Source of the DNA: Nostoc sp. HK-01
GTDB taxonomy: Bacteria; Cyanobacteriota; Cyanobacteriia; Cyanobacteriales; Nostocaceae
Assembly: GCA_003990705.1 (NCBI GenBank)
Contig: AP018318.1
Location: forward strand, 4,715,501 to 4,779,500
Length of the DNA: 64,000 bases
Reading direction: 5' to 3'
Positions 1 to 9,329 of this stretch are shown piece after piece (position 1 is the first letter of the stretch; each line of letters opens with the position of its first letter). Below the pieces are notes generated by a model. That model ran no database searches, was not told the DNA's origin, and worked only from the letters and a program-made list of their open reading frames with translations. Made by a program: the position numbers and the translations under genes.

Positions 1-227
1 TCAACTATCGCTATAACTGTTTTTCCGTCAGTTGAGATTTTTTAGTAGATGGTTAGCTTGTTGTCTGTCAAAATTTGCCGACAGATGACATGGTATCACA
101 TCAGTTAGTAGCTAATTGTGGCTAAGTTTGCTTTTTCTCTAATAAATGAGGACAAACAAGGTCTTCATAATTCCTGATATTTTAATGACATCATTTGCCA
201 CTATGAAATTTTCACTTTAATTGCAAA
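1..227. other. Intergenic start of window, no gene seen
   Basis: I see no coding frame or RNA gene here. It is AT-rich and presumably holds the promoter of the hydrolase gene that starts at 228. Confidence 0.5.
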
Positions 228-923
228 ATGCCGTTACCTACAGTTATTGTGCCGGGATATTTAGAAAGCGCGATCGCTTACCAGACTCTAGAAACATCCC
301 TGAAACAGTTGGGGTTTCCTACAGTCACGGTACCATTGCGACGGCGTGATTGGCTTCCTACTGTTGGTGGCAGACCTGTCACACCAATTTTACAAAAGCT
401 TGACCAGACTGTTAAACAAATATTACAAGCATATCCAGCCACACAAATCAATCTAATTGGACATTCAGCTGGTGGTTGGATTTCCCGGATTTATTTAGGA
501 GAAAAACCTTACACTCCCCGCAATCAAGCTCAACCATCTGTTTGGAATGCTCATCCTTTAATTGCTACCCTCATCACCTTAGGCACTCCGCATATCAGTC
601 AAGAACACTGGACGCGATGGAATCTCGACTTTGTAGCCAATAACTATCCCGGAGCATTTTACAAAAATGTCCGTTATGTGTGTGTTGCAGGCAAAACTAT
701 TTTTGGTGAACGGCGGCCTGGTAGCTGGTTAGCCTACAGCAGTTACCAATTAACTTGTGGTCAAGGAAACACCTGGGGCGATGGTATTACTCCGATTGCA
801 TCTGCTCACCTCGAAGGAGCAGAGAATCTAATTATTGAAGGTGTGAGACACTCACCCAGAAGCCCTGGAATTTGGTATGGCTCCCCAGAACCACTCAATA
901 TTTGGGCGAAATATTTAATTTAG
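228..923 (+). CDS. Alpha/beta hydrolase, lipase-like
   Basis: The 231-residue protein has the alpha/beta hydrolase nucleophile elbow GHSAGGW around residues 78-84, preceded by a strand ending NLIG, and an N-terminal stretch (PTVIVPGYLES) typical of the oxyanion side of small lipases. A His near the C-terminus (GVRHSPRSPG) could complete the triad. It has no signal peptide, so it probably acts in the cytoplasm on an acyl ester. The substrate cannot be read from the sequence. It stands alone, 97 bp before the next + strand gene. Confidence 0.75.
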   Translation: MPLPTVIVPGYLESAIAYQTLETSLKQLGFPTVTVPLRRRDWLPTVGGRPVTPILQKLDQTVKQILQAYPATQINLIGHSAGGWISRIYLGEKPYTPRNQAQPSVWNAHPLIATLITLGTPHISQEHWTRWNLDFVANNYPGAFYKNVRYVCVAGKTIFGERRPGSWLAYSSYQLTCGQGNTWGDGITPIASAHLEGAENLIIEGVRHSPRSPGIWYGSPEPLNIWAKYLI

Positions 924-1020
924 AAATTTTATATATCTTTGATAAATGCAACAAATATAAATATTTCTTAGTTAAAATGTAGTAAAAATACATATTTAAT
1001 AAAGAACAGGAGGGGTGAAT

Positions 1021-1650
1021 ATGCAAAGCACCCAGTTTGATAGAATTTTGCAGCGACTCGCAACGGTATTATCAGTCGTAATTCTGACCCTGTGCTTGAT
1101 TTATACCACTACTGGAATTTTGCTGTCTTTTTATTACGAACCAACAGCTGGTGGTGCTTACAATTCTTTGAAAATGATTAATACTCAAGTGCCTTATGGC
1201 TGGTTGTTTTACCGCACCCATGAGATAGCAGGTAATGGTTTAATTGCGATCGCCTTGGTGCAAATTGTCGTCATGTTTTTAGGGCGGCAATTTAGTCAGA
1301 GTTGGCTTGTAGCTTGGGTTAGCGGTATATTACTTACCTTAAGTGCGATCGGGCTAGATTGGACAGCTATGCTCCTTGATTGGACGCAAGAAGGATACTG
1401 GCGTTTCAGCATTGAATTGGGAACCATCGAAGCCATTCCTTTCATTGGTGAACAACTGCGAAATATCCTGACTGGTGGTGGAGCGATTAACACCCTCACA
1501 GTTGAACATCTTTACACCATTCACAGTTATATTGTGGCAACGGCTACCCTAGTTCTAGCAGTAGTGCATTTACTGGCGCTCCTGTGGCAAGAACAGCAAA
1601 TTTATACAGCGTCAAATCAACTTCCAGAAACATCACTAGTAGAGAGTTGA
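1021..1650 (+). CDS. Cytochrome b N-terminal (PetB-like) membrane protein
   Basis: This is a membrane protein of about 209 residues with four or five hydrophobic helices, related to the N-terminal half of cytochrome b6. I prefer the ATG at 1021 because AGGAGG lies 6 nt upstream; a GTG at 1015 is the alternative and gives 211 residues. In the 211-residue numbering, His69 in the second helix and the pair His170/His185 (spacing 15, as in cytochrome b6) match heme ligands, but the partner of His185 is Gln83 instead of His. It may therefore bind one b heme rather than two. Its 3' end overlaps the antiporter gene on the other strand by 34 bp. It is not in a pet operon, so it is a divergent paralogue rather than PetB itself. 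Confidence 0.7.
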   Translation: MQSTQFDRILQRLATVLSVVILTLCLIYTTTGILLSFYYEPTAGGAYNSLKMINTQVPYGWLFYRTHEIAGNGLIAIALVQIVVMFLGRQFSQSWLVAWVSGILLTLSAIGLDWTAMLLDWTQEGYWRFSIELGTIEAIPFIGEQLRNILTGGGAINTLTVEHLYTIHSYIVATATLVLAVVHLLALLWQEQQIYTASNQLPETSLVES

Positions 1651-3539
1651 GCCAAAGTTGGTACAGCAACTTCTTCTAGTTCTGGTAACTTTTCTACAGC
1701 CAAGGGTGTGGATTGACTAGCACCCGACAAGCGTTTTAACAGATTTGGTCTGGGGTCATGCAATAAATAAATAATGCGATCGCCTATTTCCCAGTCTTGA
1801 TTTGCTGGCATTACTTGTAGACGTTCTTCTCGTTCTAATAGTAGTGGTAGCAATACCCCAGTCCGAATTTTTTCTTGAATGCGCTCTTGTTGGCTGTCAA
1901 AATCGACTGTATCCAATGTTGTTGTTCCTAGCTTTACGCGTCCGTCATTCAGGTATTCATTCCAAGTCTTAATTGTTAATTCAGTCACAAAAGCTTGGTT
2001 TACAGTTTTTTGATTTCCACCATTACTCGCCTGCGGATCACGGGGAAAAACAGCTAACACACGGGGAGGATTAAATTCCTCAGCAGCACGTTGCGCCAAA
2101 ACAAAATTTACCTCACCGTTACTCGTCATCGCCACAAAAGTACCCATAGAAGCGAGTCCGGCTTCTTCTAAAACTCCGGTATCGAGAGCGCTACTAGCAA
2201 TCACGCGAATATTTTGCTCTGCGGCTTTTTCACAACTTTCCGGGTCTGTATCAATCATCACCACAGACTCTCCTCGTTCTTGAAACAAGCGAGCAATTAA
2301 CAAACTCAAGGAATTACAACCAACAATTACTACTCCAGTTGCATCCTTAGAAGTAATTTGTAATAACTGGGCAATTCCGCCAGCGGTTAACCCTTGGCAA
2401 ACTACTGTCATGATGATGGTCAGAAATACTAAGGCTTTAATGGCATCACCACCATTTATCCCATGTTGCGTGAGTAAAATTGCGAATAGTGAAGCCACAG
2501 AAGCAGACACAATCCCTCTAGGAGCTACCCAACTTAAAAATAACTTCTGTCGCCAGTTGAGATTACTGTTCCAAGTACAAGCCAGAATATTAATCGGCCG
2601 CACTACAAACATTAGAACTAAAACAGTTAATACACTACCCCAACCTAGGGCAAATACACTGGCAATTGATAAATCTGCCGCTAACAAAATGAAGAGAACG
2701 GATACGCTGAGAATTGTTAACTGCCCTTTAAAACTGCGTAAAAGACGTTCTTCCGGTACAGAAGAATTGGCAAATACTGCTCCTGCTACTACTGTTGTCA
2801 TCACTCCCGATTCACTACGAATCGTCTGGGCGAGAGAAAACAGACCCCAAAGTATTGCCAAAACTACAAGATTTTTCAACTCAAACGACAGCAAACTGGC
2901 ATACTTGAAAACCCAACTCATCAAGTAGCCACCGATTGCACCAATTGTCGCACCTACCCCCAAACGCATCAACAGACCAACAATGGCGTTAACTGGGTCA
3001 GCATCACCGTTAACAATCGTATCTAAAACCACGAAGGCTAAAATAGCACCCACTGGGTCAATTAAAACCCCTTCCCCTTCTAAGAGCGTTGCAACCTGTC
3101 GATCTACATTAATTTGTTTGAGCAGAGGCCCAACCACTGTTGGCCCCGTAACCACAACTATAGAAGCATAGAGAAAAGCTATATTCCAAGGAAATTCACC
3201 CAGCCAATGAGCCGCCATACTACCGCCAAGTAGGGTGATTAGCGTTCCTAGGGTAACGAGCAATTGCAGGCTAACTGAAACCCTACCTAATTCCCGCAAA
3301 TCTAAATTCAGTCCACCTTCAAACAGGATGATAGCCGTCGCTAGAGAAACAATTACTTCTAATCCTGTACCTAGCAAATGTGGGTGCAACAATCCCAGAC
3401 CATCAGAGCCGAGGATAATGCCCAATAAGAGCAATAAAACGATACTGGGTACACGCAAGTATGCAGCTATCACTTGGGCGCTAATACCTGCTACAACAGC
3501 GATCACCATCTGTAAGGTGATTTCAAGAGATGCTTCCAT
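1617..3539 (-). CDS. CPA-family Na+(K+)/H+ antiporter with TrkA-N-like domain
   Basis: The 640-residue protein has about 12 hydrophobic helices in residues 1-395, with family-typical segments such as EGGLNLDLREL and LEGEGVLIDPVGA, followed by a soluble nucleotide-binding RCK/TrkA-N-like domain (GVVIVGCNSLSLLIARLF, about residues 400-520). Such proteins exchange monovalent cations for protons across the plasma or thylakoid membrane, with the soluble domain as a ligand sensor. The ion cannot be decided from the sequence. It is transcribed alone and converges on the cytochrome b gene. Confidence 0.85.
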   Translation of the reverse strand: MEASLEITLQMVIAVVAGISAQVIAAYLRVPSIVLLLLLGIILGSDGLGLLHPHLLGTGLEVIVSLATAIILFEGGLNLDLRELGRVSVSLQLLVTLGTLITLLGGSMAAHWLGEFPWNIAFLYASIVVVTGPTVVGPLLKQINVDRQVATLLEGEGVLIDPVGAILAFVVLDTIVNGDADPVNAIVGLLMRLGVGATIGAIGGYLMSWVFKYASLLSFELKNLVVLAILWGLFSLAQTIRSESGVMTTVVAGAVFANSSVPEERLLRSFKGQLTILSVSVLFILLAADLSIASVFALGWGSVLTVLVLMFVVRPINILACTWNSNLNWRQKLFLSWVAPRGIVSASVASLFAILLTQHGINGGDAIKALVFLTIIMTVVCQGLTAGGIAQLLQITSKDATGVVIVGCNSLSLLIARLFQERGESVVMIDTDPESCEKAAEQNIRVIASSALDTGVLEEAGLASMGTFVAMTSNGEVNFVLAQRAAEEFNPPRVLAVFPRDPQASNGGNQKTVNQAFVTELTIKTWNEYLNDGRVKLGTTTLDTVDFDSQQERIQEKIRTGVLLPLLLEREERLQVMPANQDWEIGDRIIYLLHDPRPNLLKRLSGASQSTPLAVEKLPELEEVAVPTLAQLSTSDVSGS

Positions 3540-3949
3540 GTTGTAGATTTTGAGCGATAGATTTCAAAATCTCTTGTAAAGAAGTGTAAAGAGGACTTCT
3601 CCAGAGTACAGTATGACAATCTTTGTATCTGATTAAAATGTGATTTTCTTTCATACTGGGTTTTGTACGATACTCTATTGTCCCTTAGTTCTCACAAAAG
3701 TGGTAGTTTGCCAAACATTTTTAGATTTTCAGAGTGACTCAACAGATTAATCTGGGGGTTTTTGCCATTCAGGAACTCGTTAATTGGCTGTTTGTTGTGC
3801 ATACAAGAATTTTAGGTAAAAGCTTCCACCCATCTCACTTTGCCCTTTCTTCCCGCATCTTAGTTTATCTGCAATAAAAATTGTTTTTTTGCAAAAGCTG
3901 TTGACATCACTGGGAAAATTAGTTAATTTATAAAAGGTTTGATTGCGAT
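3540..3949. other. Intergenic region upstream of the antiporter and tRNA-Glu genes
   Basis: No gene is seen in these 410 bases. The region should hold the minus-strand promoter of the antiporter and the plus-strand promoter of the tRNA-Glu pair. Confidence 0.5.
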
Positions 3950-4022
3950 GCCCCCATCGTCTAGAGGCCTAGGACACCTCCCTTTCACGGAGGCGACGGG
4001 GATTCGAATTCCCCTGGGGGTA
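3950..4022 (+). tRNA. tRNA-Glu(TTC), copy 1
   Basis: A complete 73-nt cloverleaf is visible. The acceptor strands are GCCCCCA and TGGGGGT, the anticodon arm is CCTCC-CTTTCAC-GGAGG with anticodon TTC, and the T-loop is TTCGAAT. No CCA is encoded. In cyanobacteria this tRNA also feeds tetrapyrrole synthesis. Confidence 0.97.
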
Positions 4023-4070
4023 CTTTACCAGCAAGGCAGCATCAAACTAAAACACAGTCGAAAGTCTTAC

Positions 4071-4143
4071 GCCCCCATCGTCTAGAGGCCTAGGACACCT
4101 CCCTTTCACGGAGGCGACGGGGATTCGAATTCCCCTGGGGGTA
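4071..4143 (+). tRNA. tRNA-Glu(TTC), copy 2
   Basis: This 73-nt gene is base-for-base identical to the tRNA-Glu at 3950-4022 and lies 48 bp downstream. It is a recent tandem duplication or is kept identical by gene conversion. Confidence 0.97.
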
Positions 4144-4214
4144 TTTTAAAAGTCAAGTTTTCCCGTTCCCATTGTGTTAGTAAGGAAAACTTGACAAATT
4201 ATTGTTCATATTTA

Positions 4215-4802
4215 CTACGCCAACTGTGCTATACGCTGGTAAATTGCTAAAAGATTCAACTGTAAATCCTTACTCAGACGGCGTTCGATAATGGTCACTG
4301 GCATAGTTAGTTTTGGCCAAACTTGGATGGTGTAGCAAAGATTGGTTCCCATAATTCCGTCAACAGAGCAAGGCTCTAGTTTCCAACTACCAGAGAAGCC
4401 TTTGAAATCTCCTTCAACCATAGAGAAAGTAATTTGCTTGGGAAAATGTTCTTCCAAATCTAAAACTACACGCGCACAAAAGTTGACATTCAATAAGCGC
4501 TGAGAGCCTACTTGCTCAAGTCGAATACCACCGTGAGGATGCTCCATTAAACGACTTTTAGCTAGATTGGGGATGAAGTCAACTAAGGCTTCATAATCAG
4601 TCAGCACTTGCCATATACGTTCCACGGAATGAGGAATGTGAATTTTGGCGGAAATTTGTCGCTGTCGCTCTGCTATTTTCTCGATTTGGACGGCGACAGG
4701 AGGCAAATTAGCTGAATCAACAGCCAAGTTGTCCTCTAGGCTAGTTTCATCAATAGCGGTATTGAAATCAAGGTTTGCTGTGGAATTGTTTTGTTCAGTC
4801 AC
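4215..4802 (-). CDS. SRPBCC (cyclase/dehydrase, COQ10-type) family protein
   Basis: Residues 50-190 of this 195-residue protein read as a START-like SRPBCC fold: the opening IHIPHSVERIWQVLTDYEAL and later SGSWKLEP are typical of the polyketide cyclase/dehydrase group found in many cyanobacteria. The first 45 residues are acidic and low in complexity. The fold binds hydrophobic ligands; the ligand here is unknown. Only 8 bp separate it from the histidine kinase gene upstream on the same strand, so the two are probably co-transcribed. Confidence 0.75.
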   Translation of the reverse strand: MTEQNNSTANLDFNTAIDETSLEDNLAVDSANLPPVAVQIEKIAERQRQISAKIHIPHSVERIWQVLTDYEALVDFIPNLAKSRLMEHPHGGIRLEQVGSQRLLNVNFCARVVLDLEEHFPKQITFSMVEGDFKGFSGSWKLEPCSVDGIMGTNLCYTIQVWPKLTMPVTIIERRLSKDLQLNLLAIYQRIAQLA

Positions 4803-4810
4803 GGTCGGAA

Positions 4811-6880
4811 TTATAGTTCGCTTTCGTCTGAAAATTGGGGCAAGGTAAGAGTAAAAGAAACTTGGCTTTGTTCAGAATCGGGGATGGAAGTACTTTCAAC
4901 CGCGATCGCGCCATTCAAATGCTGTACTAAAGACTTGGCTAAAGCCAGCCCCAAACCCGTTCCCGGAGTCCATCGACCACCTTTACCACGCCGGAACCGA
5001 TCAAATATGTAGGTAGCTTCTTCTTCAGAAATTCCCCGTCCTGTATTAGTCACTTTAATAATAACTTGATCTACCAATTGCTCAACTTGGTGAAAGGCTT
5101 GTACATGAATTACAGTTTCCGGCTCTGAGTATGTACACGCATTCGTTAATAATTCTTGCAGGATACGGTTAAAACTTTCTAATTCAGTCTGTATTTTTAA
5201 CGAATCTTGGGGTAAATCCAGATTTATACTTAAGGTTTTAGTTGCCAGTTTTGAGTTCAGATTAGCTGCTAATCCCTGAATTCTCGTATTTAAATCTATA
5301 GTTTCAAATTGCGGACGTTCTTGCTTGGACTCTAACTTCTGGAGTGTCAGCAAATCATTAATTAAGTTAATCTCTTTCGTGCATTCTTGCTCTAGGATAT
5401 CCATGTATCTTGCTTGACGCTCTGGTTGAATTCCCGGCAAACGCAAATTCTTGATCGACATTTGCATATTGGTCAGTGGATACCGTAGGCGATCGCTCAT
5501 GTTGCTCAAAAATTCATCTTTGAGATGATTGAGTTCCCGTAGCTGCTCAACATATTGTCGTGTTTTTTCATGCAATTTCGCTTGCAATTCCAGACTACTT
5601 TGGAGTTTGGCTGTGCGCTCATCTACCAAAGTCTGTACCTGGCGCAATGTTTGTGACTGAATAATGGCATTGCTCATTTGAGCGCAGACCATTTCCACCA
5701 GATTTAATTCTGATGCTTGCCAACTACGGGCTGTTGCTTGTTGAAGAACAATAAACCCTAAAACTTTGCCTTGATTTTCTAATGGTACTAACAGTACCGC
5801 AGGCAAGATATCCAGTGTAAACAATGAAACAGCTGTCAAGGTGTCTTGGAGGTCTGTGTAATCATCGATAATTACGGCTTTTCCTGAATCTGTAAACACA
5901 CGTTGGCACAAACCACACTCAGAAATCAGAAATGACTGCGGCTCAACATCTGGCTTGGTAGCTGAATAACTTGATGTATTTCGGTTCCACTCAGCAACTA
6001 CGGTGGCCTTTGCTTTAGGAATTTGTTTTTTTGGTTGAGTTCTAAATAAAGGATCTGTATATTTGAGCAAGATAAGTAAGCCTCGGTCTGCCTGTAAAGA
6101 TTCGGCAGTAGACGAAATAGCTAACTGAAGCATTTGATTTAGCTCCAAATTACTCTTGCTTAATATAGTTAATTGCTTGATCAAGCTTTGATGTTCTTCG
6201 CTTTTTTGCAGATGCTCTTCTTGCGAGGTGATTAAATTCACTTGGGCAAATTGAGAAAAAGCGATCGCACAAGATGACTCAACAAAATTTAACAGTTGTT
6301 TTTCTGAATCACTCCAATTGTATGGTTGAAATTTTATCAGGCTAATCACACCATTATTTTGGCCAGCAAACCTAGTAGGAATAGCCAAAACAGATCTGAT
6401 TGGTAATGGCAGATGTTGTCCTCCTACTACCAAACTATCTTGGATAGTAGAAATATCCTCAATAGTAAATGGTTCCGCCGCACATTGAACTACAGGCGAG
6501 TCCATCAACAGATGCTCCGGGGAGAACATCTGACTTGGGTTTGGCATTGCCAAATACTCATCAGAACACCAATTGACAACGATTGATTCAGTGGATGCTG
6601 CGCTGGCGGATACTGTCACTAAACAACAGCAATCCACTTTAAAGGCATTTCCTAGCAATCGAGCAATTTCTTGCAGCATCAATGTCGTTGCTGAGTTATT
6701 GGCGATGATGTGATTAATTTTTTTTACCAACTGAAGAGTTGGTTCGTTCTGATGCTGCATCAGCTTGAGTGGGTATGATTGTAGTCGTTCTAGGTCATCT
6801 GGACACTGTGGCGGCAATGATAAACGTTTTTTCATTCCTGGCACGCTTTTAGATAATGACCTCATATCGTATGCACCCAA
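4811..6880 (-). CDS. GAF-domain sensor histidine kinase with degenerate H-box
   Basis: The 689-residue protein has two GAF-like regions (about 45-215 and 240-410), a coiled coil (412-452), a dimerisation region and a HATPase domain. The ATPase has an N-box around N580 (ELLTNACTYSEP), a G1 box (NTGRGISEEEA) and a G2 box (GTGLGLALAKS). In the H-box, the usual S-H-E-L-R-x-P-L reads S-D-R-L-R-Y-P-L, so D463 stands at the phospho-acceptor position. No membrane segment is seen, so it is cytoplasmic. It may bind ATP without normal autophosphorylation, or use another residue. It heads a probable operon with the SRPBCC gene. Confidence 0.85.
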   Translation of the reverse strand: MGAYDMRSLSKSVPGMKKRLSLPPQCPDDLERLQSYPLKLMQHQNEPTLQLVKKINHIIANNSATTLMLQEIARLLGNAFKVDCCCLVTVSASAASTESIVVNWCSDEYLAMPNPSQMFSPEHLLMDSPVVQCAAEPFTIEDISTIQDSLVVGGQHLPLPIRSVLAIPTRFAGQNNGVISLIKFQPYNWSDSEKQLLNFVESSCAIAFSQFAQVNLITSQEEHLQKSEEHQSLIKQLTILSKSNLELNQMLQLAISSTAESLQADRGLLILLKYTDPLFRTQPKKQIPKAKATVVAEWNRNTSSYSATKPDVEPQSFLISECGLCQRVFTDSGKAVIIDDYTDLQDTLTAVSLFTLDILPAVLLVPLENQGKVLGFIVLQQATARSWQASELNLVEMVCAQMSNAIIQSQTLRQVQTLVDERTAKLQSSLELQAKLHEKTRQYVEQLRELNHLKDEFLSNMSDRLRYPLTNMQMSIKNLRLPGIQPERQARYMDILEQECTKEINLINDLLTLQKLESKQERPQFETIDLNTRIQGLAANLNSKLATKTLSINLDLPQDSLKIQTELESFNRILQELLTNACTYSEPETVIHVQAFHQVEQLVDQVIIKVTNTGRGISEEEATYIFDRFRRGKGGRWTPGTGLGLALAKSLVQHLNGAIAVESTSIPDSEQSQVSFTLTLPQFSDESEL

Positions 6881-7596
6881 TTTCTTGGCATATTATTTTC
6901 ATTTAGTTATGTCGCGGCACCCTAGTTAGTGGCCAATTTTTTATCAAGACTTTCTCTCACCTGTTATAGCCCCTTTCTCTTGCAGATGAATAAGTAACTG
7001 GTATATTAATCTAATTTATACAGGGGTATAGAAAAATCTCTAAAATATATTAAGGTGATGCTTCGAGAGGATTTGGGGCTGGGACGCAGACCTAAACTAC
7101 TAGACTTTGGCCTAGGATAGCTTGTCGGTAACTATACATAAACCGTAATTTCTCTGGAATTAAGATAAAAACTCTCAAAAGTTTTACCGCATTAATACTG
7201 CTGAATATATTAAATTTAGTAATATTTATTGCTAAATATTTATCTTGTGCTAAGTACATTTCTATGGGTTTGCCAAAAATTAAATTCTATTATGACAGAA
7301 CCTTAGAAAAAACTCTGTGAGTGCTTTTGTCTCTTTGGAACAGGTTTATAGATAGTAATATCAAGCTTGTGGCTATATTTATTATGTGGTGATAAATCTT
7401 CTCATTTAATGTATCAAGTGTCATCGCATACCTAAAACTAAAACTCCAGTTTGCTTTTGAGATTGCCTATTGTGTTGGCAGCTTAATAAATATATATATT
7501 TTAAATAAAAAATATTGATAACGTGTGAAAGCTAAAGATTGAAAGCAGCCTAGTTAGCTGGATGAATAACTAAGCTGCCTTCGATTGAATTAAAAA
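6881..7596. other. Long AT-rich intergenic region
   Basis: I see no gene in these 716 bases. The stretch is AT-rich, with a TA-rich run near 7490-7515, and may hold the promoter of the histidine kinase. No clear hairpin or RNA is recognised. Confidence 0.45.
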
Positions 7597-7932
7597 CTAT
7601 CCAGCCAAACTTTCGACACTGAGAGGAACCATATCTCCGTTCCTGGTGAGTCCTAGTAACATAGGCTGTTGAGGTTGAATCAATTGACCTGTAAGTACAC
7701 AACGTTCTTCCTGCTGGGCGGTAGCGGCTATACTAGCTCGAATATCGGCTCTTGAAAATCGCGGTTTCCACTCACCGGATTTTTGCTGGACATAATTCCA
7801 GAGAATATCGCGGATTAAGGCTTGATAGCCTTGATTGCCAGCTATTTCTTTGAGTTTGTCTTTGAGTTCTCGCTCCAGGCGAATGCTGGTAACTTCCATA
7901 TCGGTAGTTGGGGTGCGAGTAATTGTGTGCAT
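7597..7932 (-). CDS. Ribbon-helix-helix (CopG-type) DNA-binding protein
   Basis: Residues 12-50 of this 111-residue protein (MEVTSIRLERELKDKLKEIA) fit the beta-strand and two helices of a ribbon-helix-helix DNA-binding domain. The C-terminal 50 residues are of unknown function. The start at 7932 is supported by AAGGAG about 8 nt upstream; an internal Met12 is an alternative. RHH proteins are often autorepressors or antitoxins, but no toxin gene adjoins it, so the target is unknown. Confidence 0.65.
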   Translation of the reverse strand: MHTITRTPTTDMEVTSIRLERELKDKLKEIAGNQGYQALIRDILWNYVQQKSGEWKPRFSRADIRASIAATAQQEERCVLTGQLIQPQQPMLLGLTRNGDMVPLSVESLAG

Positions 7933-8220
7933 GACTTTTTCTCCTTAAAGGTATAGACAGGATAGTAATACAAGTGTAGTATGTTTAAAGGAATGTTCAA
8001 TAGGTGAAATTTTCTGTGAAACCCATTTACCCCATCTCTACTTCTTTGCGTGCTGCCAACTGCCGATTTAGTTGGGAATCAGCTGCTATGGGAGTGGAGT
8101 ATTTATTTATGGGCGATGGTAGCCAAATTCATGGGCTAATCACAGAGGGGAATTATGATTTTAGATATCTCGGCATAGGCGCGCTGAATGCAAAACCACA
8201 ACCGAACCAAATAAGCGGGA

Positions 8221-8317
8221 GGTACAGACAAGAGAATGCTGTACCGATATAAAACCAGAAAAGTTTTTGGTAAGTTTCTAACCCCCGCTTCATTTAGACA
8301 AGAAGCGGGGGTTTTTT
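8221..8317 (+). promoter_or_regulatory. Two-hairpin leader or small RNA with terminator before the HNH gene
   Basis: A perfect 7-bp hairpin (GGTACAG/CTGTACC, 8221-8245) is followed by a perfect 12-bp hairpin (AACCCCCGCTTC/GAAGCGGGGGTT, 8280-8313) and a T-run to 8317. This is a strong rho-independent terminator on the + strand, ending only 4 nt before the AAGGAG of the HNH gene. It could end a short RNA or attenuate the HNH gene. Confidence 0.7.
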
Positions 8318-8333
8318 AATAAGGAGTGAAGCT

Positions 8334-8852
8334 GTGACAAGCGTAATGCAGGTGTTAGAGCAATCTGTAGTGGTGTTTTCGCAAAATTACTTACCACTGT
8401 GTCGCATAAATATTAAGCGAGCGATTGTGTTGTTAGTCACGAATAAAGCAGAACCACTGGATTTTGCTTCAGAAGGTGGATGGCGAGTTCATTCACCCAG
8501 TCTAGTAATTGACGTACCAAAACACATTCGTTTGAAAATTGGCTCTAATGAACGGACATGGAAAGTACCACCAGTAAATCGGCGAGAAGTTTTGCGACGA
8601 GACCACTACACTTGTCAATATTGCGGTAGCAGCAAACGCCTGACCTTAGATCATGTCATCCCGCGATCCAAAGGTGGTTTACATACTTGGGATAACGTAG
8701 TCATAGCTTGTGAAAAATGTAACTCTCGGAAAGGCGATCGCACTTTGTCTGAGACTGGAATGCGTCTACGGAAAATACCAAAGGCACCCATTCACCCCGC
8801 GATCGCTTTTGCAGAACAATTTTGGATAAATGTGCAAGCAAACCTGGAATAG
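8334..8852 (+). CDS. HNH endonuclease
   Basis: The 172-residue protein carries a complete HNH nuclease motif: C94-x2-C97 (CQYC), L105-D-H107 followed by PRSKGG, N121 and C126-x2-C129-N130. The two Cys pairs would bind zinc. The GTG start at 8334 has AAGGAG 7 nt upstream; an ATG at 8346 is possible. Stand-alone HNH proteins of this size are common in cyanobacteria and are also found beside mobile DNA. It lies 1.8 kb upstream of the tRNA array, which may or may not be meaningful. The gene follows a terminator-like leader. Confidence 0.85.
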   Translation: MTSVMQVLEQSVVVFSQNYLPLCRINIKRAIVLLVTNKAEPLDFASEGGWRVHSPSLVIDVPKHIRLKIGSNERTWKVPPVNRREVLRRDHYTCQYCGSSKRLTLDHVIPRSKGGLHTWDNVVIACEKCNSRKGDRTLSETGMRLRKIPKAPIHPAIAFAEQFWINVQANLE

Positions 8853-8868
8853 CAGGAGAGCATAAGGA

Positions 8869-9258
8869 ATGCTGAAATTAACTTATACCGAAAGGAGCTT
8901 TTGTTTAGAGTGTATTCCTCAGTCACTAGAGGAGTGGGTAACACAGCGCGTAATTTTCGCTATGCGAGTTGGACAAAATCTGTGTGTTGAACCCAGTACT
9001 GCTTCCTTTTTGCTACCTGTTGATCTTCCAGGGGTAGAAGCACTCAAGGCGGAAGTGAAACGAGATGATCGGGAAGTCATAGCCTTGTGTGTCTGCGATA
9101 GCGAATATATGGAAGTCACCCTACGCGGTTCTTGGCTATCAAACAGTGCTGAAGATTCTGTGGGTGTGTTCATCACCACCATGAGCGATCGCACCGAGTT
9201 CTTTCTGCAAAAACTGTGGCAAGAAGCGCAAGCTTGTACTTCGGTGATGAGCGAGTAA
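8869..9258 (+). CDS. Conserved cyanobacterial protein of unknown function
   Basis: This 129-residue protein starts 17 bp after the HNH gene, with AGGAG upstream, and is probably co-transcribed with it. It has no signal peptide or membrane segment and contains HIP1-type sites. I do not recognise a domain. The length, good start signal and protein-like composition support a real gene. Confidence 0.65.
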   Translation: MLKLTYTERSFCLECIPQSLEEWVTQRVIFAMRVGQNLCVEPSTASFLLPVDLPGVEALKAEVKRDDREVIALCVCDSEYMEVTLRGSWLSNSAEDSVGVFITTMSDRTEFFLQKLWQEAQACTSVMSE

Positions 9259-9329
9259 AAAAGTATGAAGTGTGAAGTGTGTAGACGCTTTTAGCGGCTT
9301 GCCGCAGGCTAGTATGAAATTTCATACTT

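Noticed and set aside
8004-8252. 82-codon frame with GTG start
   Set aside because: No ribosome site or protein-like content, and its 3' part overlaps the first hairpin of the HNH leader.
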